Source: Sphingobacterium hotanense (GTDB lineage: Bacteria > Bacteroidota > Bacteroidia > Sphingobacteriales > Sphingobacteriaceae). Taken from it: 64,000 nt of DNA. This document shows positions 27,710 through 36,857 of the stretch, piece by piece. Positions within the stretch are counted from its first letter, which is position 1. Every line of letters begins with the position of its first letter. The notes beneath the pieces were generated by a model. That model was not told where the DNA came from, did no database searches, and was given only the letters and a program-made list of their open reading frames with translations. Made by a program: the position numbers and the translations under genes. The DNA is taken from assembly GCF_008274825.1 (NCBI RefSeq), contig NZ_CP030848.1, positions 1,178,001 to 1,242,000 on the forward strand, given 5' to 3'.

Positions 27710-28708
27710 ATGGCAACAACAGAAGAGAGAAAACGATCGATTATCGTAGGTTTATTTACCTTGATAGGATTAGTTATTTTGGTGGCTGGTATTTTAGTGT
27801 TGGGTACACAACAAAATAAATTTAGCAAGAATCTGGCATTGACAACCTATTTCAAAGATGTGAAGGGCTTAAAAGTTGGTAACAACGTTTGGTTCTCGGG
27901 AGTCAAGGTGGGTATCATCAAAGAGATTAAGTTTGAGAGCGTTGAGAATGTGCGGGTTGTGATGAGTGTGGAAGAGAAATCGAGCCAATTTATCCGTAAG
28001 GATGTTATTGCGACGCTTAGTTCTGACGGTTTGATTGGTAATGCGATCATTAGTTTGGTGGGCGGTAGTGAGAATATCCCGGCAATTAAAGATGGTGATG
28101 TAATCAAATCGGGCGTTTCCGGCGGTATGGAGGCGATGCTTTCCACATTGCAGGTGAACAATGAAAACTTATTAGAAATTACGAAGAACTTTGCGACCCT
28201 GTCTAAGCAGATGGTAGAAGGTAAAGGTGCTGTTGGGGCATTGATGACGGACGAAGAGATTGCTAATAACTTAAGAAAGTCTGTCAACTCTTTGAATTCA
28301 ACGATGACAACTGCGAATATGGCGGTAAATAATTTGGTGACATTGACCAATAAATTGAATTCAGATCAGGGATTGATTCATGATCTTTCGACCGATACAC
28401 AGGTATTTGCTAGCTTACGTGAATCGGCAGCACAGTTGCAGGGCGTAACGCAAACTGCATCCGCTTTGATGGCGAATCTGAACGAGACAACGGCGCGTTT
28501 GAATGATAAGAATAATGCGATTGGTGTACTTACCAATGATGCAGAGGCTGCTAATGAGATTAAGCAAATCTTAAAGAACCTGAATATGGGAACAGAGAAG
28601 CTTGATCAAAATATGGAGGCATTGCAAAGCAACTTCTTGTTAAGAGGCTTCTTTAAAAAGAAGGCGAAAGAGGAAGCAGCTCAAGCTCAAGATACTTTAA
28701 CAAATTAA
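27710..28708 (+). CDS. mlaD: MlaD-family MCE-domain protein
   Basis: Periplasmic lipid-binding component. 332 residues: cytoplasmic stub, one TM helix (about 11-33, IVGLFTLIGLVILVAGILVL), then the MCE domain (about 40-125: YFKDVKGLKVGNNVWFSGVK, VGIIKEIKFE) with its conserved VxxLxxGxxVxxxGxxVG pattern, then a long helical/coiled-coil region to about 300, which could form a needle or tube. No MlaC or MlaB gene follows, which is common for Bacteroidota. A terminator region follows. Confidence 0.92.
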   Translation: MATTEERKRSIIVGLFTLIGLVILVAGILVLGTQQNKFSKNLALTTYFKDVKGLKVGNNVWFSGVKVGIIKEIKFESVENVRVVMSVEEKSSQFIRKDVIATLSSDGLIGNAIISLVGGSENIPAIKDGDVIKSGVSGGMEAMLSTLQVNNENLLEITKNFATLSKQMVEGKGAVGALMTDEEIANNLRKSVNSLNSTMTTANMAVNNLVTLTNKLNSDQGLIHDLSTDTQVFASLRESAAQLQGVTQTASALMANLNETTARLNDKNNAIGVLTNDAEAANEIKQILKNLNMGTEKLDQNMEALQSNFLLRGFFKKKAKEEAAQAQDTLTN

Positions 28709-28715
28709 TTTCAAA

Positions 28716-28774
28716 TGGAGCAGCACGCTGCTCCAATAAAAAGATTAAAAAGTGGCCACGGGTCGCTTTTTTTA
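28716..28774 (+). terminator. Two hairpins ending the Mla-like operon
   Basis: First hairpin tggagcag / ctgctcca (28716-28735), then a second with stem agtggcc / gggtcgct (with G-U pairs) flanked by aaaaa on the left and a seven-T run ending near 28774. Confidence 0.7.
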
Positions 28775-28817
28775 TTTAAATACAATAGGTTTGCATTGTA
28801 AACCAGAAAGACGAGAT

Positions 28818-29522
28818 ATGGCAAATATTACGGAAAGCGATGTTTTATACGAGGACAATCACTATATAGCAATCAATAAGCGTGGCGGCGATATCGTTCA
28901 GGTAGATAATTCCGGCGATAAGTCGATGGAAGAGATGGTGAAGGATTTCGTGGCAGAGAAATATCAGAAGCCTAACGGCGCTTTTCTTGGGGTTATCCAT
29001 CGATTGGATCGTCCGGTGAGCGGTATGATTTTATTCGCAAAGACCAGCAAGGGATTAGATCGTATGAATCGTTTGTTTCATGATCGTAAGGTAAAAAAGA
29101 CTTACTTGGCAGTTGTTCGCGAAAAGCCGCCGCATATGAAAGGCACTTTGAAGAACTGGTTGCTTCGGGATCGGAAGAAAATGATTACCAAGGCGTATGA
29201 TCGTGAGGTGAAGAATGGAAGTTTTGCAGAGCTTGATTACGAAGTTATTGGCCATTTAGACGGTTTTTATTTATTGAAAGTAAATCCGCTAACAGGCCGT
29301 ACGCATCAGATCCGCAGTCAACTGGCGTATATGGGCTGTCCGATCGTTGGGGATAATAAATACGGATATCCGCGCGGAAGTTTAAAGCGTACGATATGTC
29401 TCCATTCTCGCTCCTTGGCATTCGAACATCCTATAAAAGAAGAAGCTATGCTTATTAAGGCACCCCTTCCGGTGGATGGTTTTTGGGAGAAATTCAATGT
29501 GCTGCTAAGCGATAAGTTATAA
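28818..29522 (+). CDS. RluA-family pseudouridine synthase
   Basis: Isomerises uridine to pseudouridine in rRNA or tRNA. Start at ATG 28818 (MANITESDVLYEDNHYIAIN) gives 234 residues; an upstream in-frame ATG at 28752 overlaps the preceding terminator. The catalytic Asp lies in the signature VIHRLDRPVSGMILFAKTSK (about 60-80), and NPLTGRTHQIRSQLAYMGCP is the second conserved motif. No S4 domain is present, as in the RluC/RluD-related short forms of Bacteroidota. RNA target not predictable. Confidence 0.92.
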   Translation: MANITESDVLYEDNHYIAINKRGGDIVQVDNSGDKSMEEMVKDFVAEKYQKPNGAFLGVIHRLDRPVSGMILFAKTSKGLDRMNRLFHDRKVKKTYLAVVREKPPHMKGTLKNWLLRDRKKMITKAYDREVKNGSFAELDYEVIGHLDGFYLLKVNPLTGRTHQIRSQLAYMGCPIVGDNKYGYPRGSLKRTICLHSRSLAFEHPIKEEAMLIKAPLPVDGFWEKFNVLLSDKL

Positions 29523-29541
29523 GATTGTTAGATTAAATACT

Positions 29542-29549
29542 TAACTTTG
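29542..29549 (+). promoter_or_regulatory. -7 box placing the next gene on a nearly leaderless transcript
   Basis: TAACTTTG fits TAnnTTTG and ends 4 bases before the ATG at 29554, so the predicted start falls at or beside the start codon. No good -33 TTG was found at 20 bases. Confidence 0.4.
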
Positions 29550-29553
29550 TGGC

Positions 29554-29838
29554 ATGATTCGTAAACATTCCTTTAGATTGTTGTTTGTGTTGTTTCTGAC
29601 GTTTACGGGCGTTGGTTATACTTCTACGGCTTCAGCTCAATGTGCAATGTGTTCTCTTAACGCAGAGAATAGTACGCAGGACGGCAACACCCAAGGCAAG
29701 GGGCTTAACGATGGGATCTTATTCCTTTTAGCTATGCCTTTTCTGATTGCCGCGGGCGTTGGATTTCTATGGTATAAGAAATTCCGCCATACCGGTTCTT
29801 CCAATTCTTTTACGGTAGCAAAAGGAGTGGAAGAATAG
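29554..29838 (+). CDS. Small membrane protein with CAMC motif
   Basis: 94 residues. The N-terminal signal or anchor (about 8-29) ends STASAQ, directly followed by CAMC and a short Asn/Gly-rich stretch, then one TM helix (about 53-73, ILFLLAMPFLIAAGVGFLWY) and a basic tail. The CxxC pair next to the predicted cleavage site suggests a redox or metal role, or lipid modification is possible. Short proteins of this shape occur in Bacteroidota without known function. It abuts the DUF983 gene with no gap (stop then ATG), so the two are co-transcribed. Confidence 0.7.
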   Translation: MIRKHSFRLLFVLFLTFTGVGYTSTASAQCAMCSLNAENSTQDGNTQGKGLNDGILFLLAMPFLIAAGVGFLWYKKFRHTGSSNSFTVAKGVEE

Positions 29839-30234
29839 ATGTCTATTTCAAAGTTTCAAGCAGTACTTTCATCGAAATGTCCACGCTGTAGAACAAGTAA
29901 GATGTTCTCTGGCTCTGCATATGGACTTTCTAGGCAGAAGATGCACGAGCATTGTCCGCACTGTGGATTCAAATTTGAGATTGAGCCGGGTTATTTCTAT
30001 GCAGCGATGTACGTAAGTTATGCCTTTTCAGTAGGAGAGGTGCTCTGTATGGCGTTGGTAACCGCCTTAGCGACAAAGAGCGAATCGCCATGGACCTATA
30101 TCATCGTGCTTTTCACGACAATTGTACTTTTTGCTCCTTTTAACTACCGCTATTCCAGATTGGTACTTTTGCATTATTTATCGCCAAAAGTATCGTATAA
30201 TCCAAAATACGCGGAAGTTAAAAATAAGCTGTAA
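29839..30234 (+). CDS. DUF983 family membrane protein
   Basis: 131 residues. Two Cys pairs, KCPRCR (about 14-19) and HCPHCGFKF (about 40-48), form a probable zinc ribbon at the N-terminus, followed by the family motif EPGYFYAAMYVSYAF and two TM helices (about 60-83, 93-108). DUF983 proteins have no established role. The start codon directly follows the stop of the preceding small gene. Confidence 0.85.
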   Translation: MSISKFQAVLSSKCPRCRTSKMFSGSAYGLSRQKMHEHCPHCGFKFEIEPGYFYAAMYVSYAFSVGEVLCMALVTALATKSESPWTYIIVLFTTIVLFAPFNYRYSRLVLLHYLSPKVSYNPKYAEVKNKL

Positions 30235-30239
30235 GTTTC

Positions 30240-30533
30240 TTATTGTTGTGGGATGTATTGCATCACACTATCGAAAATAAAAGCTTTATCTTGATAATTG
30301 CTTGCTATATGTTCCTGTAGATTTTGAATAAGTCCAGCTTTAAAGTCTTCAATTGCCTGCTCATCCTCCACTACTATCTGTAAACAATAGGTTTGTCCTT
30401 CATGAGGAGAGTAAAGCATTTTTAACAATTTTAATGCTGGATCTCCGTTAGTTAAGAGTTGTTGTTTTATCCAATCAAGTAAGGACTGATGAACAGAATC
30501 TTCGATAATAATAGAAACATTGTATAAAAACAT
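30240..30533 (-). CDS. DUF4286 family protein
   Basis: 97 residues, started at ATG 30533 (MFLYNVSIIIEDSVHQSLLD). Small soluble alpha/beta protein: strand FLYNVSIII, helix DWIKQQLL, then YCLQIVVEDEQAIEDF, as in DUF4286. Function unknown. The stop lies 5 bases from the convergent DUF983 stop. The frame is open 14 codons upstream, but the family starts at MFLYNV. Confidence 0.8.
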   Translation of the reverse strand: MFLYNVSIIIEDSVHQSLLDWIKQQLLTNGDPALKLLKMLYSPHEGQTYCLQIVVEDEQAIEDFKAGLIQNLQEHIASNYQDKAFIFDSVMQYIPQQ

Positions 30534-30629
30534 AATGCTATAGGGTTGTTTGCCGCTGTAAAAATAAGGTTGCAAAACGTACTTTCCGACATTTTTTTCT
30601 AATATTTGATAAAGAGGCTGGTTAATAAT

Positions 30630-32513
30630 ATGAATTTTAGAATTTTGATTTTTCTTGTGAGCGTTTTGTTGGCTGCAGCATCCTGTAAGTCAAAAAATGG
30701 ACGTGATGAAATCATACCTGTTGAGGACTTCTTTGTAAAACCGGATAAGAGTAATTTTCGACTATCGCCCGATGGTAGTAAGATTGCTTATTTAGGTGTA
30801 CACGACCACTGCAAGAATATCTTTGTTCTCGATTTAATACAGCCAGATTCTTCTAAACAGCTTACTTACCAATCAAGTCTCAATGTTCAAGGTTTCTTTT
30901 GGGCAGACGATGAGCAGATTATATTTTCCAATACGCAGTCGATGAGCGATAGCTTGCGATTGTTTCGCATCAACGTGCATACTGAGGAACGACATCCTTT
31001 GGTGGAAACCGATGATGTGAAGCTTCGCTGGATTGGCCCTTTGCGTAGCACACAGGGAAGTCTGGTGGTAGGAATGAACAAGCGTGATTCGTCGCTTTTT
31101 GACCTGTATCGAGTTCATTTAGACGGTCGACCAAGTGAGATGATCTATAAAAATCCTGGAAACGTAGTCAATTGGATAGGTTCACCGGATGGGGTGGTTC
31201 GTTTGGCGCTCACCAGCGACAGTGTGCAAGAATCTATCCTTTATCGTGCATCGGAGGCGGAGCCTTTTCGTGAGGTGATGCGCAATGATTTCGAAACAAC
31301 GTTTATTCCGATGGGTTTTGTGAAGGGGTCGAAGTCGCTTATTTACGCTTTGTCAAATGACCAGCGCGATAAGATGTCACTAGTGGAGTATGACGCTTCG
31401 CAAGGAAAGGAGATACGTAATTTATATGAGGATAAATTAGGCGATTTGAATTTCGAAGGCTATTCTAGTAATCTTCAAGAGCTTTTGTACACCAGTTCAT
31501 TCGTCAATCGGAATAAAAAATCGATGATCAACCCTTCTTTCAAGGAGGCTTACGAGTATCTAAAGTCGAAGTTTCCGGAGATGGAGATTGATTTTTTTGA
31601 TAGCGATACTTCCTTGAATGGTTTTATCGTTCGTGCGTACAGCGATGTGCATCCTGGTGAGCTTTATTATTTCAATAAAGCGAATAAGGAGTTGAAATTG
31701 CTATCAGAGGACAACCCGAAGCTAAAAGATTTGAAACTCAATAATATGGAGGAGGTGAGTTATCTGTCACGGGATAACAAAACCATCCACGCTTATATCA
31801 CCTATCCGAAATCGGGTAGAAAGAATTGCCCTGTTGTGGTCTTGGTTCACGACGGTCCGAATCGTCGGAATGAATGGGGCTTTGATTCGGAAGTTCAGTT
31901 TCTGACGAATCGTGGATACGCGGTGTTCCAGGTGAACTATAGGGGTTCGATGGGATATGGTAAAGAATTTTGGACCGCGGGTTTCAAGGAATGGGGCGGT
32001 AAAATCCAGTCTGATATTTCCGACGGTGTTGCCTGGTTGATTCACCAGGGGATTGCCGACAAGGATAGGATCGCGATTATGGGAGCAGGCTTCGGAGGGT
32101 ATTCCGCATTGTATGCATCGGTATTTAATCCGATGTATCGTTGTGCGATTTCTTCTTCGGGGTATAGTAATTTGTTTACATATTTCAGGGAAATTCCCCC
32201 GCATTTGAAGCATTATGTGCAACTTTATTATAGGATTATAGGAAATCCGGAAAAGGAATCTGAGTTGTTTCAGGCGATATCGCCGATTTTCCATGCAGAT
32301 AAGGTGCGTATTCCGATTTTATATTTCCAAGGCGGGAAAGATAAGTACACATCTGTTACGGATGCGAATCAGTTCGTAAGTAAATTGAAAAGTAATCAGG
32401 TTCCGGTGCGATATATATTCAAGAAAGACGAAGGTAAGCGTTTTAGAAACGAGGAGAACGTTGTTGAATACTACCAAGAAATAGAGCGTTTTTTAGCTGA
32501 GAATTTGAAATAG
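30630..32513 (+). CDS. S9 prolyl-oligopeptidase-like lipoprotein lacking catalytic Ser and His
   Basis: 627 residues. Lipobox AAASC (Cys about 20) after a hydrophobic signal, then a beta-propeller (about 35-360; FRLSPDGSKIAYLGVH is the typical S9 blade start) and an alpha/beta-hydrolase domain (about 375-627; VVLVHDGPNRRNEWGFDSEV, VFQVNYRGSMGYGKEF). The nucleophile elbow normally GxSxGGY reads GAGFGGY, with Gly at about 487 in place of Ser, and the expected His motif GHGF reads DEGKRF with Lys at about 603. Asp at 571 (GGKDKYTSV) remains. It is probably a binding or sensory protein. The kinase gene starts 9 bases downstream. Confidence 0.85.
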   Translation: MNFRILIFLVSVLLAAASCKSKNGRDEIIPVEDFFVKPDKSNFRLSPDGSKIAYLGVHDHCKNIFVLDLIQPDSSKQLTYQSSLNVQGFFWADDEQIIFSNTQSMSDSLRLFRINVHTEERHPLVETDDVKLRWIGPLRSTQGSLVVGMNKRDSSLFDLYRVHLDGRPSEMIYKNPGNVVNWIGSPDGVVRLALTSDSVQESILYRASEAEPFREVMRNDFETTFIPMGFVKGSKSLIYALSNDQRDKMSLVEYDASQGKEIRNLYEDKLGDLNFEGYSSNLQELLYTSSFVNRNKKSMINPSFKEAYEYLKSKFPEMEIDFFDSDTSLNGFIVRAYSDVHPGELYYFNKANKELKLLSEDNPKLKDLKLNNMEEVSYLSRDNKTIHAYITYPKSGRKNCPVVVLVHDGPNRRNEWGFDSEVQFLTNRGYAVFQVNYRGSMGYGKEFWTAGFKEWGGKIQSDISDGVAWLIHQGIADKDRIAIMGAGFGGYSALYASVFNPMYRCAISSSGYSNLFTYFREIPPHLKHYVQLYYRIIGNPEKESELFQAISPIFHADKVRIPILYFQGGKDKYTSVTDANQFVSKLKSNQVPVRYIFKKDEGKRFRNEENVVEYYQEIERFLAENLK

Positions 32514-32521
32514 CCTTCGGC

Positions 32522-34180
32522 ATGATCAAAAAAACGAGTAGATATCGGAAAAATTTGGGTTTGTTGGTTGCCTTCGTGGCCTTCCTGACTATTCTCTACA
32601 TTATCGCCGTATTCCTCGCTCGTGTGATGATGTCAAACTATGTCGAGTCGGAATTCTATAACCGCAAGGTCGATGTTTTCGATGCGACCCTTAAACCATT
32701 CAATAATTTCTTTAATAACAGCATATCCGAAGTTTCAAACTACCAAGGTTATTTGGATTCTGTGCATGCGGTTACTTATGCTGAGAAGATTCTTCGTAAG
32801 AATCCTTTTGTGGATGAAGTTGTGTTTTATGACGTTCTCTTTACGAATCAAAACAGCGCTGTTAGAGGGGTTCGGTTTCAGAATCTGTTGATCTTTCCGC
32901 AATCCATCTACTCCTTCAAGCTCGATGAGCGTAATAGATTGCTTCGGAACCGCATCGACGAAACGGAAAATAGACCGACTTCGGACGATTTTAACAATAT
33001 GGCCATCAAAATGGTCAACTTTCTGGACGTGTTGGATGATTCGACGTCGCTGACCGAGAATGATATTTACCGTATATTTTATAATACAGTGCCCGGAAAG
33101 GTCACATATTTGAATATTCCGCGCGTCAGTACGTTGCGAGCGTATAAAACTTTGATGGAAGATACCGTAACGAATGATGTTGCCTATGATCAGGACTTGT
33201 TTGTTTATAAGATAAATCCAGCAAAGATTAAGATTGAGAACGTTCAGCCACGATTATATGAGAAAATAAATGTTCTGGCGATTGCTGATCCTAACTTGAC
33301 GGAAGAGGAAGGTTTTATCAGCACAGAAATGCCACTACCCGGTGCATTATCAGAATATAAGCTGCAATTTGACTCATCGGAACAGTTCTTGCGAGGAGAG
33401 ATTAATAGACAGTTCTTTCCGGTAGTGTTGGGCGTATCGTTGCTGTATGCCGTTCTGCTATTGATTGTTTACTTGATCTACCGAAATATCGCGATCAATA
33501 GTAGGCTGTTTCAATTGCAATATGATTTCATCAATAACTTGACCCACGAATTTAAAACGCCTGTTAGTGTGATTAAGATTGCTGGGAATAATATCAAAAG
33601 TGCGGAGAAGATTTCTGATCAAGAGCGACATATGTATGGGAAAATCTTGGATCAGGAAGCGGATAAGCTAAATAATTTGATGAATAAACTGCTGTCATTC
33701 ACGCAGATAGAAAATAAATCTCTAAAATTTAAGGGAGAATACGTGGATTTGAACAGTTTTTGCGAGGAGATATTTGCAGCGACGAAGATTAAATATCCAG
33801 ATTTGAATTTAACTTCAAAAATCGACGTTGACAGTAGCATGTACACGGATCCGATTTTGTTAAATTCGGTGTTCCAAAACTTGATTGATAATGCCTATAA
33901 ATATTCCGAAGTTTCAAGAAAATTTATAGATATTAGTGTAGAGCAAAATAAGAAGAATTTTGTGATTCAGTTTTCGGACAAAGGAATTGGAATTAATAAG
34001 AACGAGCTTAGAAATATATTTAAGAAATTTTATAGAGTTAAGAACCAGTTCAATCAAAGTGGTAGTGTAGGATTAGGACTGGCATTTTGTAAAGAAATTA
34101 CTGAATTTATGGGCGGAGAGATCAAAGTAAGTAGCATTGAAGGTGAAGGAACCGTATTTACGTTGATATTTCCAAGATAA
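32522..34180 (+). CDS. Sensor histidine kinase (RprX-like)
   Basis: 552 residues. TM1 (about 11-36) and TM2 (about 299-319) enclose a periplasmic sensor region of about 260 residues with no family I recognise. HisKA: FINNLTHEFKTPVSVIKIAG with phospho-acceptor His at about 342; N box NLIDNAYKYS; G1 DKGIGI; G2 GLGLAFCKEI; end of HATPase_c at 552. No HAMP is evident. The regulator follows after 16 bases and the inactive S9-like lipoprotein precedes it by 8, so the three genes probably form one signalling unit. Confidence 0.93.
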   Translation: MIKKTSRYRKNLGLLVAFVAFLTILYIIAVFLARVMMSNYVESEFYNRKVDVFDATLKPFNNFFNNSISEVSNYQGYLDSVHAVTYAEKILRKNPFVDEVVFYDVLFTNQNSAVRGVRFQNLLIFPQSIYSFKLDERNRLLRNRIDETENRPTSDDFNNMAIKMVNFLDVLDDSTSLTENDIYRIFYNTVPGKVTYLNIPRVSTLRAYKTLMEDTVTNDVAYDQDLFVYKINPAKIKIENVQPRLYEKINVLAIADPNLTEEEGFISTEMPLPGALSEYKLQFDSSEQFLRGEINRQFFPVVLGVSLLYAVLLLIVYLIYRNIAINSRLFQLQYDFINNLTHEFKTPVSVIKIAGNNIKSAEKISDQERHMYGKILDQEADKLNNLMNKLLSFTQIENKSLKFKGEYVDLNSFCEEIFAATKIKYPDLNLTSKIDVDSSMYTDPILLNSVFQNLIDNAYKYSEVSRKFIDISVEQNKKNFVIQFSDKGIGINKNELRNIFKKFYRVKNQFNQSGSVGLGLAFCKEITEFMGGEIKVSSIEGEGTVFTLIFPR

Positions 34181-34196
34181 TCCCTAGTATTTAACT

Positions 34197-34910
34197 ATGA
34201 ACAAAGAAATAACTATTGCAGTTGTAGAGGACGACGATAATTTGCGTTTTCTTGTAAGCCATCGACTTCAAACTGAAAATTATAATGTCATCCAATGTAG
34301 TGACGGTCTGGAGGCTGAAAAGTTGATCTTAGAATCGTCGCCTGATATTGTATTGTTAGACTGGATGCTCCCCGGCAAAGAGGGAATCGAGGTCTGCGAA
34401 GGAATCCGTAAAGCTGGATTTGAGAATATCATTATCATGATGACTGCAAAATCACAGGATATTGATAAGATTGACGCCTATAGCTACGGCGTAACAGATT
34501 ATATCACTAAACCGTTCAATATGGACGTGTTGGTAGCTATGATCGAGAATAAAGTACGCTTCTTTGTGCCGAAGGTTCAAAATGAAGTGTATTACTTCGG
34601 TGATACGGAACATCATCCTAATGTACACTCGTTGATCAGAGATGGTAAGAAGATTGAGCTTACGATATTGGAGAACCGTATTTTGCTTCATTTCTTACAG
34701 AACAAAGGTAAGGACATCACTCGTGAAGAACTGATGGAGGTTGTTTGGGGTTATAGCTCGAACGTCAATACGCGCACCTTGGATATGCACGTCGTACGTC
34801 TTCGTAAGAAGATTGAGACGAATCCGGATAAGCCTTACTATCTGCAAACTGTACGTGGTTTGGGGTATCGTTTCATCAGCGAAGAAGAGGAAGAAGAAGG
34901 CGCTTCATAA
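34197..34910 (+). CDS. OmpR/PhoB-family response regulator (RprY-like)
   Basis: 237 residues. Receiver domain with acidic pocket VEDDD (11-14), phospho-acceptor Asp55 in VLLDWMLPGKEG, Thr in MMTAKS and Lys in DYITKPFN, then a winged-helix DNA-binding domain (about 135-230: LTILENRILLHFLQNKGKDI, TLDMHVVRLRKKIE, VRGLGYRF). The tail is a run of acidic residues. Cognate kinase is the preceding gene. Targets unknown. Confidence 0.95.
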   Translation: MNKEITIAVVEDDDNLRFLVSHRLQTENYNVIQCSDGLEAEKLILESSPDIVLLDWMLPGKEGIEVCEGIRKAGFENIIIMMTAKSQDIDKIDAYSYGVTDYITKPFNMDVLVAMIENKVRFFVPKVQNEVYYFGDTEHHPNVHSLIRDGKKIELTILENRILLHFLQNKGKDITREELMEVVWGYSSNVNTRTLDMHVVRLRKKIETNPDKPYYLQTVRGLGYRFISEEEEEEGAS

Positions 34911-34951
34911 ATTTGTTTTATTAGAAAATATTTTTTAACTTCGTAAGAAGT

Positions 34952-35001
34952 ACAAGACCATGTTGTCCCTCTGGATGGTATGGTCTTGTTCTTTTTTTTT
35001 G
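34952..35001 (+). terminator. Terminator after the two-component operon
   Basis: Stem acaagaccat (34952-34961) / atggtcttgt (34980-34989), 18-base loop, followed by a T-rich tract. Confidence 0.85.
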
Positions 35002-35044
35002 TTTATAAATTTAAAATTATAGTAACGCGTAAAAGGTTCATATT

Positions 35045-35518
35045 ATGGCAGAAGTAACTTATTACACTGAAGAAGGTTTGACTAAATTAAAAGAAGAGCT
35101 TCAATACCTGAAAACAGAAGGACGTGCAAACATAGCTAAGGCTATTGCAGAGGCAAGAGATAAGGGCGATCTATCGGAGAACGCAGAATATGATGCCGCG
35201 AAAGAGGCTCAGGGGCTTCACGAGGCAAAGATTGCAAAGTTAGAAGAGGTATTAGCATCTGCACGCATCATCGATGAGTCTAATCTAGACACTTCTAAGG
35301 TTCTTGCTCTATCTTTTGTAAAGATCAAGAATAAGAAGACAGGTGCAGTGATGACCTATCAACTAGTTTCTGAGACGGAAGCTGACTTAAAAGCAGGGAA
35401 AATCTCTGTGAAGTCGCCAATTGCTCAAGGATTGTTAGGCTTACAAGTTGGTGATGTAGCTTCGGTTGCAGTGCCGGCGGGTCAGATGGAATTAGAAGTC
35501 CTAGAGATTAGTAGATAA
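35045..35518 (+). CDS. greA: Transcription elongation factor GreA
   Basis: Rescues backtracked RNA polymerase by stimulating transcript cleavage. 157 residues: N-terminal coiled coil (1-75) with YTEEGLTKLKEELQYLKTEG and the acidic tip DKGDLSENAEYDAAKEAQGL containing the conserved DLSENAEYD, then the FKBP-like C-terminal domain ending in LEVLEISR. Length and motifs are standard. Followed by two hairpins. Confidence 0.97.
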   Translation: MAEVTYYTEEGLTKLKEELQYLKTEGRANIAKAIAEARDKGDLSENAEYDAAKEAQGLHEAKIAKLEEVLASARIIDESNLDTSKVLALSFVKIKNKKTGAVMTYQLVSETEADLKAGKISVKSPIAQGLLGLQVGDVASVAVPAGQMELEVLEISR

Positions 35519-35531
35519 GAGATATTAGGTT

Positions 35532-35596
35532 ATGTGCGGTATGCCATAACCGCACATCCTTACCCTATATAGCCCCAAGAGATTGGGGCTTTTCTT
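35532..35596 (+). terminator. Two hairpins after greA
   Basis: Hairpin one has stem atgtgcggt / accgcacat (35532-35557) without a T run. Hairpin two has agccccaa / ttggggct (35571-35590) around gaga, followed by ttttctttt, and is the likely terminator. Confidence 0.8.
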
Positions 35597-35698
35597 TTGC
35601 CTAATTAGCCTTAAATATGACCGATAATATACCTTCTTCGGACGTGCATATGTGTAGAATTTTATTATCTTTGTTTCTCACGATTGAACAATTAGTTT

Positions 35699-36109
35699 AT
35701 GTCTACAATATTTTCTAAGATAGTTGCTGGAGAGGTGCCAGCCTACAAAGTAGCCGAAAGCAATGATTATTTAGCATTCTTAGATGTAAATCCACTAACT
35801 GAAGGTCACGTATTAGTTATCCCTAAAAAGGAAACCGATTATATATTCGACATCGATGATGACGATTATATGGGTATGTGGGTATTTGCGAAAATCGTAG
35901 CACAAGGGGTTAAAAAAGCATTTCCATGTAAAAAGGTAGGCGTCGCTGTTGTAGGACTAGAAGTTGCGCATGCACACATCCACTTGATTCCGTTGAATCA
36001 TGTGCAGGATATGAATTTTGAAAGACCAAAGCTGACATTGGAAAAAGATGTAATGGAATCTATCGCTGAGAACATCCGCGAGGCCATTTCATCGATTACC
36101 AATCCATAA
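35699..36109 (+). CDS. HIT-family nucleotide hydrolase/transferase
   Basis: 136 residues. N-terminal IFSKIVAGEVPAYKVAESND is the HINT-type start, NPLTEGHVLVIPKKE follows, and the histidine triad is AHAHIHLIPL (about 96-105, HxHxHxx) preceded by a central His-binding strand. These enzymes hydrolyse phosphoramidates of AMP. A likely -7 box TATCTTTG lies at 35666-35673. Separate transcription unit after the greA terminator. Confidence 0.95.
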   Translation: MSTIFSKIVAGEVPAYKVAESNDYLAFLDVNPLTEGHVLVIPKKETDYIFDIDDDDYMGMWVFAKIVAQGVKKAFPCKKVGVAVVGLEVAHAHIHLIPLNHVQDMNFERPKLTLEKDVMESIAENIREAISSITNP

Positions 36110-36191
36110 TAATTTGACTTGAACGGTTCCGATAGTGGTTGTTACACTATTGTAGTTGGGTTAAGGTTTAGAAGGAACTATTGAATATATT

Positions 36192-36851
36192 ATGCAAGAA
36201 TATTTGTTGTCTTTTCAACAATTGCTAGATGCTGAATATCTATTAAGTCACGGTGGTTTTTACATCGTTTGTCTTATTGTTTTTGCGGAAACCGGTTTGT
36301 TTTTCGGTTTCTTTTTGCCTGGTGATTATTTACTTTTCTTAGCTGGACTCTTCTGTGCAGCGAATAAGATCGATGTTGATATAGTAACGCTTTATTTTGG
36401 TATTCTTTCCGCCGGTATTCTCGGGAATTTTGCGGGATATTGGTTTGGATATCGAACGGGGCCCATGCTCTTTAAGCGAAAGGATTCCCTACTTTTCAAA
36501 CGAAAATACGTCATCATGGCGGAGGAGTTTTTTCAAAAATATGGCGGTACGGCGTTAATAATTGGTCGATTTGTCCCTATTATTCGTACATTTGCACCCA
36601 TATTTGCTGGTGTAGTGCAACTTAACTTCCGCAAATTCGTATTCTACAATGTATTTGGTGCCTTTTTATGGGTGTCGTTATTGACATTGACAGGGTATTA
36701 TTTGGGTATTAAGTTTCCAGAAATTATCAACTATGTAGAGTATATTATCGTGGCGTTGATTGTTATTGCATTCTTGCCTATCGTAATTGCTTTATTAAAA
36801 CGTTGGTTGAAAAATAGAAAAACAAAGAAAGACGAAATAAACAAACAGTAA
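36192..36851 (+). CDS. DedA family membrane protein
   Basis: 219 residues. Members of the DedA (VTT/SNARE-associated) family support lipid-carrier (undecaprenyl phosphate) recycling and membrane homeostasis. The re-entrant loop motifs are visible: AETGLFFGFFLPGDYLLFLA (about 31-50) and RFVPIIRTFAPIFAGVVQL (about 122-140), plus GYWFGYRTGPMLF. Several TM helices and a basic C-terminus. It ends 6 bases before ppa copy 1, so it is probably co-transcribed with the pyrophosphatases. Confidence 0.9.
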   Translation: MQEYLLSFQQLLDAEYLLSHGGFYIVCLIVFAETGLFFGFFLPGDYLLFLAGLFCAANKIDVDIVTLYFGILSAGILGNFAGYWFGYRTGPMLFKRKDSLLFKRKYVIMAEEFFQKYGGTALIIGRFVPIIRTFAPIFAGVVQLNFRKFVFYNVFGAFLWVSLLTLTGYYLGIKFPEIINYVEYIIVALIVIAFLPIVIALLKRWLKNRKTKKDEINKQ

Positions 36852-36857
36852 TTTTTA

